From the NCBI GenBank assembly GCA_050183765.1, contig JBFXAZ010000005.1:34008-98007 (forward strand): a DNA stretch of 64,000 nt, in the 5' to 3' direction. Below the pieces are notes generated by a model. The model was given only the letters and a program-made list of their open reading frames with translations, was not told the DNA's origin and ran no database searches. Positions 26,001 to 31,873 of this stretch are shown here, in pieces; positions within the stretch are counted from its first letter, which is position 1, and every line of letters starts with the position of its first letter. Position numbers and translations under genes: made by a program. The DNA is from JAFAZJ01 sp050183765. Lineage in GTDB: Bacteria; Pseudomonadota; Alphaproteobacteria; Reyranellales; Reyranellaceae.

Positions 26001-26578
26001 TCGAGCGAACGAAGCGCCGACAGACTGGCAAGTGGCTCAAGCGTCGTGACCTCGGTGCTCGAGCAATCAAGCGACTGGAGCGCGGTCAGGGCGGCGAGAG
26101 GGGCGAGCGAAACGACCTTTGTGTCCTTGCAGCTGAGCGACTGCAGGGTGCGCAATCCGGCAAGCGGCGCGAGCGAGGTAACGCTCGTGGACGAGCAGTC
26201 GATCACCTCCAGCCTGGTCAGGCGGGAGAGCGGCTCGAGCGAGCCGATCCCTGTGTCCGAGCAGTTGATCGATCGCAGGGCAACCAGACCGCTCGCGAAC
26301 GCCAGATCGCGCACGTTGGAACCGGCGATCGAAAGAACCTCGAGTCCCTCAAGTCGCCGCCAGCTCTCCAGGCTTGCTGCAATCTTGCTGATCTTCCTGT
26401 CACCGAATCGGTCGCTGCCAAGGTCCAGCGATCGCAGGTGTCGCAGGTCGAACAGGCTGTCTGGCAGAGACGTCAGGCCCAGGCCCGAAAGATCGAGCGT
26501 GCCCGTGCGTCGTTCTGCTTCCTCGGCGATGCGAGCGAGAGCGGTGGCATCGCCGTCGGGATAGAGTTTCTCAACCAT
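23042..26578 (-). CDS. Giant two-module leucine-rich-repeat protein (ROCO-like, no GTPase domain)
   Basis: A 1178-residue protein made almost wholly of 22-residue leucine-rich repeats with the consensus LxxLxxLDCSxTxVxSLEPLA. Residues 1-97 are an N-terminal cap; 98-536 hold 20 repeats (one of 21 residues); 537-576 are a linker with RRRRRPK; 577-670 are a second cap; 671-1110 hold 20 more repeats; 1111-1178 are a tail. The two caps share about 40 of 49 residues (both ALARIAEEAERRTG and LDLSGLGL). Cap and tail (GVPRDLPT, NCLASLRDFYG) resemble the LRR part of bacterial ROCO proteins, yet no Roc or COR domain follows. No signal peptide or membrane helix is seen, so it is probably a cytoplasmic binding scaffold. 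Function unknown. Confidence 0.88.
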   Translation of the reverse strand: MVEKLYPDGDATALARIAEEAERRTGTLDLSGLGLTSLPDSLFDLRHLRSLDLGSDRFGDRKISKIAASLESWRRLEGLEVLSIAGSNVRDLAFASGLVALRSINCSDTGIGSLEPLSRLTRLEVIDCSSTSVTSLAPLAGLRTLQSLSCKDTKVVSLAPLAALTALQSLDCSSTEVTTLEPLASLSALRSLDCSRTEIELLEPLSNLIALQSLDCESTEVASLEPLRKLTALQSLDCSCNVTSLEPLTGLRELRSFRCWRANVTSLVPLAGNTNMQTLDCSDTQVASLEPLAGMSALRSLDIGHAPINSIDELAGMPDLESLHCEGTQVTSLEPLASLKRLKLLFCCDTPVASLEPLAGLTMLDRLNCSRTKVASLEPLAKLHALEILECSETLIESLEPLANLARLESLYCGDTQVTSLQPLAGSTALQVFDFPGTQITSLEPLASLAALTSVDCSRTQVASLEPLAKLTALEHLECAHTQVTSLEPLAGLTALTSLDCSGTRITSLKPLAGLIALWNLDCRDTPIKSTKPVEDLPQLFLLKSGASNDHRFNVAPRRRRRPKVPATEREPPGHAVALARIAEEAERRTGALDLSGLGLASLPPSLFDLHHLKSLDLGNGRNGRYWLRPSKVAPSNAIARDLAALSRLADLEELSIECSDALDLDFVRGLPALRSLDCSGTGISTLAPLAELTALEELNCFETRITTLKPLARLTALQALYCHYTKVSSLLPLARLPALLALDCSNTKVTSLGPLAELTTLQRLSCSYMKVASFEPLAGLTALEELDCSGTEGASLEPLGGLTALRKLHCTEMGGMSFEPLARLTGLQELDLAMNKIESLAPISGLTALRRLRCSDTEISSLDPIAKLVALEEIDITQSYVESLDPLAGLTAMRVLDCRGISATSLDALAGLTALEELRCADNAFKSIAPLARLTALRELDCSASKVASLEPLAGLTALRKLWCFSTSVSSLAPLAGLTGLRELQCSGSPIATLEPLAGLTALRELDCASTEVSSLDPIARLTALEELDVSATAITSLEPLAKLTGLQVLDCGFTSVVSLAPLANLPKLRKLKCSRTKITSLAPLASVSTLEALECDETAITSLDAIAGPNALVSVGCSRCTLEGIPLDLLRKPTLKEVVLVDTVVAGVPRDLPTVGWNENCLASLRDFYGITRAGL
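23249..24568 (-). repeat. LRR array 2: 20 coding repeats of 66 bp
   Basis: Codons for residues 671-1110 form 20 exact-length 66-bp units. Compared with array 1, the loop after Cys varies more (for example CTEMGGMSF, CADNAFKSI, VSATAITSL). Several repeats replace the Cys with Leu, Ile or Val (8, 10 and 17). A degenerate 21st unit opens the C-terminal tail. Confidence 0.85.
24971..26287 (-). repeat. LRR array 1: 20 coding repeats of about 66 bp
   Basis: Codons for residues 98-536 of the LRR protein form 19 repeats of 66 bp and one of 63 bp (the seventh, which reads LDCSCNVTSL and has lost one codon). The repeats are diverged at DNA level, but the frame-locked pattern of Leu, Cys, Thr and PL codons is constant. 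Repeat 10 (SLDIGHAPINSIDEL) and repeat 16 (VFDFPGTQITSL) lack the Cys. Confidence 0.85.
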
Positions 26579-26634
26579 GGGTATATACTAGGCTGAGATA
26601 TCTGCGGAAGGAACCAACCGCCGGTTGCGGCCCC

Positions 26635-27369
26635 TCAGCGTTTCGGCAGTGTCCGCGCGCGATAGGCGACGATGCGATCTTTCAGGCCCGGCCGCGCCGC
26701 CGAGCGCACCAGCCCAGCGAGATCGGCATCGGCATCATCGCGTCGTCCCAGCCGGTGGATCGTGGCGTTGGTCTCGGCGTCGAGCCGCGTCGCTGCCTGT
26801 TGCGCGGCGATGATCTCGGGCTCGACGCCATCGGGTGGCACGGCGATGGTGGCCAGGCCGACGCGCAGCGCCTCGTCGTGCGGCAGGACGCGCCCGCTGC
26901 GCACCATGTCGCGCGCGAGGTCGGCGCCGACGCGCTCCATCAGGCGGCGCGTGCCCAGCGCCACGCCGAACACCGCGCCGGGAAAGGTATAGCTCGATCC
27001 CTCGATCGCCACGCGCCGGTCGCAGGCGGTGAACAGATCGGCCCCGGCGCCCATCACGCGGCCGCGGCCGACGCCCATGGTGACGCAGGGCGCGCGCCAC
27101 ACCGCGTCGAGCAGGGTCTCGATGCGCACAAGCCGCAGCAGCAGGTCGCCGTCGCTGACGGTGTCGAGGTCGGTGAGGTCGAGCCCGGTGCAGAAATTCT
27201 TGCCGGCGCCGGCGATCACCAGCAGGCGCGTGCCGTCGCCGCAGGCGGTCTGCACCGCCGCCAGCGCCGCCTCGACCATGGCCATCGAAAAGGCATTGCC
27301 GCGCTCGGGCCGATTCAGCGTGACATGCGTCACGCCGTGCTCGCGCACGACGACGACGGGTTCGCTCAT
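26635..27369 (-). CDS. Enoyl-CoA hydratase/isomerase family protein
   Basis: A 244-residue crotonase-fold protein acting on acyl-CoA. The CoA-binding and oxyanion-hole parts are AGAGKNFCTGLDLTDL at about 58-73 and a GRGRVMGAGADL segment near 105-117. The usual catalytic Glu near FPGAVFGVALG is not evident, so it may not be a plain hydratase. The ATG at 27369 (MSEPVVVVREHG) is preceded by CAGGGAGC lying at the edge of a family B palindrome. It may work with the nearby CaiB-type transferase, but they are not contiguous. Confidence 0.88.
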   Translation of the reverse strand: MSEPVVVVREHGVTHVTLNRPERGNAFSMAMVEAALAAVQTACGDGTRLLVIAGAGKNFCTGLDLTDLDTVSDGDLLLRLVRIETLLDAVWRAPCVTMGVGRGRVMGAGADLFTACDRRVAIEGSSYTFPGAVFGVALGTRRLMERVGADLARDMVRSGRVLPHDEALRVGLATIAVPPDGVEPEIIAAQQAATRLDAETNATIHRLGRRDDADADLAGLVRSAARPGLKDRIVAYRARTLPKR

Positions 27370-27378
27370 GCTCCCTGT

Positions 27379-27482
27379 CCCCACGAAGGTGGGGAGAGGG
27401 TTGGGGTAAGGGGCTTACGCGCTGCAGCAGAGCCCCTCATCCGCCCTTCGGGCACCTTCTCCCCACCTTCACGGGGAGAAGG
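27379..27482. repeat. Intergenic palindrome, family B (copy 3)
   Basis: Left arm CCCCACGAAGGTGGGGAGAG (27379 on) runs to GGGGCT at about 27415; the right arm starts AGCCCCTCATCCGCCCTTCG (27431) and ends GGGGAGAAGG (27482). The elements pair as AAGGGGCT/AGCCCCT and each end is a small hairpin (CCCCAC..GTGGGG; CCCC..GGGG). It fills the gap between the stop of the CDO-like gene and the start of the downstream enoyl-CoA hydratase gene. Confidence 0.85.
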
Positions 27483-27493
27483 GAAGAGCGTGC

Positions 27494-28105
27494 TCATACG
27501 CCCGGTTCCTTCGAGCGGTCCCAGATGTTGGGCAGCGGCGTGGGGCTGTAGCCGGAGATGAAATCCTCGGCGCTGTTGTGCGCGAGGTCGAATTTGTGCC
27601 GGCGGATGGCGCCGATGTTGCCGCCATAGACGTGGATGCTGATCGAGGCACGGTCGGGCAGCGCGTTGCTGACGCGGTGGATGTCGCCGATGGTCGGCGA
27701 GACGATGCCGACCTCGCCCGGGCGCAGGATCGCCTGCGTCACCGGCTCGAGGCAGCCGTCGGCGCAGCGCTCGTAGCGTTCCTCGCTCTCGGCGCCGCGC
27801 AGCATGCCGATCAGGCCCCAGGTCAGATGGTCGTGCACCGGCGTGAAGGCGCCCGGCGCCCAGACGAAGCTCACCACCGAGAAGCGCTCCTGCGGGTCGC
27901 AATAGAGCAGGTGCTGCTGATAGGTGCCGGGATTGGCGGCGGCGCAGGATTCCGGCAGCCAGTCGTCGTGCGCGACCAGATCGCCGAGCAGCTTGCCGCC
28001 GACCTCGACGATCGCCTTCTCGTCCTGGGCCTGCTGCGCGCCGCCGACAAGCGAGGTCATGTCCGCGAGGAAGCGGCGCAGGCGGTCATGGTTCAGGGTG
28101 GGCAT
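27494..28105 (-). CDS. Cysteine dioxygenase-like cupin
   Basis: A 203-residue protein of the cysteine dioxygenase type I family, which oxidises cysteine or related thiols to sulfinates with non-haem iron. The metal motif HDHLTWGLIG (H-x-H) lies at about residues 92-94, the second cupin motif GDIHRVSNA supplies the third His near residue 141, and SISIHVYGGNIG follows. Length fits the family. Start ATG 28105 is behind GAGGCATCACCT. The true thiol (cysteine or 3-mercaptopropionate) is not settled by sequence alone. Confidence 0.9.
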   Translation of the reverse strand: MPTLNHDRLRRFLADMTSLVGGAQQAQDEKAIVEVGGKLLGDLVAHDDWLPESCAAANPGTYQQHLLYCDPQERFSVVSFVWAPGAFTPVHDHLTWGLIGMLRGAESEERYERCADGCLEPVTQAILRPGEVGIVSPTIGDIHRVSNALPDRASISIHVYGGNIGAIRRHKFDLAHNSAEDFISGYSPTPLPNIWDRSKEPGV

Positions 28106-28176
28106 AGGTGATGCCTCATCGTGGATCGCCCAAGAGTGTCGGGGAGCGGCCAGCCGCGTCAAGCGCGACGACGGCG

Positions 28177-29370
28177 TCAGACCGCGCCCGCCGCCTTCAG
28201 CCCGGCGATTGCCGCAGCGTCATAGCCGGCCTCCTTCAGCACCTCCTCGGTGTGCTGGCCCAGGGCCGGCGGCGCGCGCTCGACCGAGGGGCCGCCATGC
28301 GCGAGCTTCACGCCGCTGCCGGCGAGCGTCACCGGGCCGTACTGCGTGTCGATCTTCTGCACGATGGTACGGTGCTCGAGCTGCGGGTGGGCCATGATCT
28401 CGTCGATGGCGTAGACCTTGCCGCACGGCGCGTCGGCCTTGCGCAGGCGCTGCGCCCAGTTCATCGCCGTGTCGGCGGCCAGCGCCTCGGTGATGATCGC
28501 CTTGACCTCCTTGGCATGCGCGATGCGCTTGTCCCAGTCGGCGAAGCGCGGATCGTCGACGGCATCGGGCCGGCCGATCTCGCGCATCAGGTTGCCGAAC
28601 TGCTTGTCGGTCATGACGGCGAGCACGATGAAGCCGTCCTTGGTCGGGAACATGTCGCCGGTGGGCTTGCGGGTCACCGACTGGTTGGCGGCCTGCGGCG
28701 GGCGCTTGCCGGTGAAGGTGTATTCGGCGATCGAGGTGGCGAGGAACGACATCGTCGAGTCGAGCATGGCGATATCGACCAGCTGGCCCTTGCCGGTATG
28801 CGTGCGCTGGAAGAGCGCGGTGGCGACACCGAAGGCCGCCGTGGCGCCGGCGGTGACGTCGCAGGCCGGATAGCCTACCCGCGTCGGGCCGGTTTCGGGA
28901 AAGCCGGTGATCGACATCAGGCCGGACATCGCCTGCACCATGCCGTCGAAGGCGGCCGCCTTGCTCTCGGGGCCGGTCTGGCCGAAGCCCGAGACCGCGC
29001 AATAGATCAGCCTGGGGTTGATCGCCGACAGTGCCTGGTAGCCGATGCCCAGGCCGTCCATGACTCCGGGACGGAAATTCTCCCAGACGATGTCGGCGGT
29101 CTCGACCAGCTTCTTCACGACGGCGATCGCCTCGGACTTCTTGAGGTCGAGCGTGATCGAACGCTTGTTGGCGTTGACCGCCATCCAGCCCGGCGCCATG
29201 CCGCGGTCGGACCACTCCTTGGCGACGCCGCCATAGCGCATGTCATCGCCGTCCTTCGACTCGATCTTGATCACGTCTGCGCCCATCAGCGCGAACTGGT
29301 AGGTCCCGAACGGGCCGGCGAGCACGCGGGTGAAATCGAGGATGCGGATTCCGGCGAACGGCTTGGTCAT
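28177..29370 (-). CDS. CaiB/BaiF-type CoA-transferase
   Basis: A 397-residue family III CoA-transferase, moving CoA between carboxylic acids through an Asp-acyl intermediate. The N-terminus has ILDFTRVLAGPFGTYQFALM and GADVIKIESKDGDD, then ERSITLDLKK-like KRSITLDLKKSEA, and the catalytic Asp is probably in LVDIAMLDSTMS. The protein is similar in size to formyl-CoA and succinyl-CoA:dicarboxylate transferases, but the substrates are unknown. ATG 29370 starts MTKPFAGIRIL. Confidence 0.93.
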   Translation of the reverse strand: MTKPFAGIRILDFTRVLAGPFGTYQFALMGADVIKIESKDGDDMRYGGVAKEWSDRGMAPGWMAVNANKRSITLDLKKSEAIAVVKKLVETADIVWENFRPGVMDGLGIGYQALSAINPRLIYCAVSGFGQTGPESKAAAFDGMVQAMSGLMSITGFPETGPTRVGYPACDVTAGATAAFGVATALFQRTHTGKGQLVDIAMLDSTMSFLATSIAEYTFTGKRPPQAANQSVTRKPTGDMFPTKDGFIVLAVMTDKQFGNLMREIGRPDAVDDPRFADWDKRIAHAKEVKAIITEALAADTAMNWAQRLRKADAPCGKVYAIDEIMAHPQLEHRTIVQKIDTQYGPVTLAGSGVKLAHGGPSVERAPPALGQHTEEVLKEAGYDAAAIAGLKAAGAV

Positions 29371-29399
29371 CGGGCGAGAGTCTCCTTCCACACCATCAT

Positions 29400-29497
29400 G
29401 TCATCCTGAGCGCAGCGAAGGATCAGGCGGTATTGCGGTCACAGCAATGCACGGTGATCGTCGCGCCACCGCCGGGTCCTTCGCGGTGCTCAGGACG
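29400..29497. repeat. Diverged family A palindrome
   Basis: Left arm GTCATCCTGAGCGCAGCGAA (29400 on) ends in GGAT (29423); right arm GGGTCCTTCGCGGTGCTCAG (29474 on) ends near 29497. The arms pair imperfectly around a 50-nt centre. The left arm is the form of this repeat (TCATCCTGAGCGCAGCGAAG) widely seen in alphaproteobacteria. It lies between the CoA-transferase start and the DUF488 stop. Confidence 0.6.
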
Positions 29498-29505
29498 CCA
29501 GCGCG

Positions 29506-29898
29506 TTACGCCTCCGCCGCCTCGCGGATCAGCCGCTCGAGCGTGAAGCGGTGGCAGGTGGGCACGTTGCAGTAGCAGCCGATCTCGACCGGCGCGCGTT
29601 CGGCCATCGCGGCGATCAGCGCGATGGTCTGGCGGGCGGCGGCGTCGCCGGCGATCTGCTTCCTGTAGCCGGCGACCAGCGCCTTCCACGCCGCGTCCTT
29701 CTGCTTGCCATCGGGCGCGGCCTGGACGGCCTTCAGGAGCTCGGCGGCCGGCGACAGCGCCGGCATCCAGACGTCGAAGTACCGCCTGCGCTCCTCACGC
29801 GTGACGCCGCGCGGCAAGTAGCGCACGGCGCCGATGCGCAGCGCCGCGCCGCGCGGGCGCTCGGGATCGATGCGGTATTCGCCGAGCTTGAGGCTCAC
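29506..29898 (-). CDS. DUF488 family protein
   Basis: A 130-residue DUF488 protein: AVRYLPRGVTREERRRYFD, VWMPALSPAAELLKAV, and the C-terminal signature IGCYCNVPTCHRFTLERLI near residues 105-123. The family is small, conserved and of unknown function. It starts at GTG 29898, which overlaps the stop of the lytic transglycosylase gene by four bases (GTGA), so it is probably translated by coupling from that gene. A longer frame exists only as antisense of other sequence. Confidence 0.82.
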   Translation of the reverse strand: MSLKLGEYRIDPERPRGAALRIGAVRYLPRGVTREERRRYFDVWMPALSPAAELLKAVQAAPDGKQKDAAWKALVAGYRKQIAGDAAARQTIALIAAMAERAPVEIGCYCNVPTCHRFTLERLIREAAEA

Positions 29899-31793
29899 CG
29901 TGCGTCCGCGTAGCGCGGCCACTGGTGCTGGGCGAGCTGGTCGAGGGTCGGCGTCGGCTTGCCCATGCGCAGCTGGTAGATCCAGTAGTTCGAGATCACG
30001 GCCTCGACGAAGCCGCGCGTCTCGTTGATCGGGATCGATGCGGCGAAGAGCAGCGGATCGTTGGCCGCGTCGCTCGCCATCCAGCGGTTCACGTTGCCCG
30101 GCCCGGCGTTGTAGGCGGCTACCGCCTTGATCAGGTCGTTGCTGTAGCCGTCGCCGCCCAGCAGCGAGCGGATGTATTGCTGGCCCATCGAGACGTTGAA
30201 GCTGGGTTCGTAGGGGTTGGTACCGGCGCGATCGAGCAGGAACTGTCGTACCACCGCGGTGGCGGTGCCGGGCATCAGCTGCATCAGGCCCATGGCGCCG
30301 ACATAGGAGCGGGCGCGCGGGTTGAAGGCCGATTCCTGGCGCATGAAGCCGTAGACCAGCGCCGGCTCGACGACGAAGCCTTCCTTCGGCGTGTAGGGCG
30401 GGATCGGATAAAGCGCGTTGTCGAGGCCGGCGATGCGCTCGGGCCGCTCGCGCGAAGCGTTGGCCACGCGCAACGCCAGCGCTGGCAGCCGCGCCTTCTC
30501 GGCGATCGCCAGCACCGCCTCGATGATCCGGGGCTCGGCGTCGACGGCGGCGGCGAAGAGCTCGGTCTCGGCGTTGCTGACGGCGCGGATCTGCAGCAGC
30601 GCCAGGCCGCGCCGGCCGGCGGCGCTGTCGGTCAGCAGCCGGCGCCGCTCGCGGTCGAGTTCGGCCGGCCGCCACAGCGGCTTGAGGTCGACGCCCAGGG
30701 TCTTGAGCGCCAGCAGCCCGTAGAAGGTGCGGTCGTAGATCGCCGCGCGCTTCATCCACAGCGAGAAGCGCTCGGGGTTGCCGGCCAGCAGATTGGAGCG
30801 CGCCGCCCAGAAGGCGCCGGCGGAGATCACCGCGGAATAGGCACGGTCCGGCGGCGTGTCGGCGACCTGCTCGAAGCGGCGTGCCGCCTCGGCGTACGAA
30901 CCCTTGCCGAAGGCGGCGATGCCGGCAGCCCAGGTCGCCGAGGGCCGCTCGTCGGTGAACTCGCCCACTGGATGGTCGACATTGCCGGCCTGCAGCTGGC
31001 GATTGGCGATCTCGCTCTGCCAGCGCGACACCTCGTCGGCCTGGAGCACGCCGTGCGAGGCCGCCAGCAGGCGACGCGCGGCGTCGAAACCGCGATCCTC
31101 GATCATGCGCGCCAGCCGCGAGCGGATCGTCTCCGCCTGCACAGTGCGGCCGTTCAGGGTGTGGGTGTCCGGCGCGATGGTATGGCCATTGCGCGGCGCC
31201 GAGACGAAGCTCGACGGCGTCAGGCCGGCCACGCGGCGCGCCGACGCCAGCCGATAGACCGCCGGCGCGTCGGGATGATCGTTGTACTCGCGCAGCCAGC
31301 TCGCCAGCTCGTCCGGCGTCGAGCGGTAGGACGCCTGCAGGTAGCGTTGCGCCAGCATGTAGCCCAGCAGCGTCTTGTCCCTCAGCTCGCGGATGTCGGC
31401 ATCGGCGGCGGCCCAGTTGCCGCCGGCCTGCGCCGCGACGATGCGCTGGTAGCGCTCGACATCGGACGACGAGAGCACCGTGGGCAGGTCCGAGGGCAGC
31501 GAGACGGACGGATCGATATCGATCACCGGCGGCGGCGGCACATAGGCCTGGCGCGGCCGCGCCGCGGGCCGCCAGGCGGGGCGCGCGGTGGGCCGCTTGG
31601 CTGGCCGTACGGCCGGGCGCGGCGCCGCGCGGGTGGGCGACACGTACGGCTTGCCGCGCGCCTTGGCGGCGGTCGGCGTGGCCTTGGTCGTCGGCTTCGC
31701 CTTGGCGGTCGGCTTGACGGTCGCCTGGGAATAGGCTTCCGAAGCCGACACGCAGAAAATCAACGCGCCCAGCAGCGCGACGATGCGCGTCAT
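29895..31793 (-). CDS. Soluble lytic murein transglycosylase (Slt-like)
   Basis: A 632-residue periplasmic enzyme that cleaves the MurNAc-GlcNAc bond of peptidoglycan, making 1,6-anhydro ends. Signal peptide at about 1-22 (ALLGALIFCVSASEA). Residues 25-85 are a Lys/Pro/Ala/Thr-rich tether. A long helical superhelix covers about 100-440, and a C-terminal SLT domain has the catalytic Glu in YGFMRQESAFNPRA, then YVGAMGLMQLMPGTA and KAVAAYNAGPGNVNRW. Size matches Slt70 relatives. ATG 31793. The tether after the signal is longer than usual. Confidence 0.94.
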   Translation of the reverse strand: MTRIVALLGALIFCVSASEAYSQATVKPTAKAKPTTKATPTAAKARGKPYVSPTRAAPRPAVRPAKRPTARPAWRPAARPRQAYVPPPPVIDIDPSVSLPSDLPTVLSSSDVERYQRIVAAQAGGNWAAADADIRELRDKTLLGYMLAQRYLQASYRSTPDELASWLREYNDHPDAPAVYRLASARRVAGLTPSSFVSAPRNGHTIAPDTHTLNGRTVQAETIRSRLARMIEDRGFDAARRLLAASHGVLQADEVSRWQSEIANRQLQAGNVDHPVGEFTDERPSATWAAGIAAFGKGSYAEAARRFEQVADTPPDRAYSAVISAGAFWAARSNLLAGNPERFSLWMKRAAIYDRTFYGLLALKTLGVDLKPLWRPAELDRERRRLLTDSAAGRRGLALLQIRAVSNAETELFAAAVDAEPRIIEAVLAIAEKARLPALALRVANASRERPERIAGLDNALYPIPPYTPKEGFVVEPALVYGFMRQESAFNPRARSYVGAMGLMQLMPGTATAVVRQFLLDRAGTNPYEPSFNVSMGQQYIRSLLGGDGYSNDLIKAVAAYNAGPGNVNRWMASDAANDPLLFAASIPINETRGFVEAVISNYWIYQLRMGKPTPTLDQLAQHQWPRYADAR

Positions 31794-31873
31794 CGATGGA
31801 ACCCCCGTCACGGCTCTCCCCCGGGAGGAGTTGCATCCTCGTTAACGGAACCGGGCGGAATCGGCAAGCGCGC

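Noticed and set aside
23249..26287. 66-bp tandem units look like a CRISPR-type or satellite array
   Set aside because: The units stay in one reading frame with protein-level conservation and no invariant repeat or unique spacers; they encode leucine-rich repeats.
26635..31793. One long operon from the lytic transglycosylase to the enoyl-CoA hydratase
   Set aside because: Palindromic repeats break the run at 29.4 and 27.4 kb and the gaps hold no coupling; only slt and DUF488 overlap.
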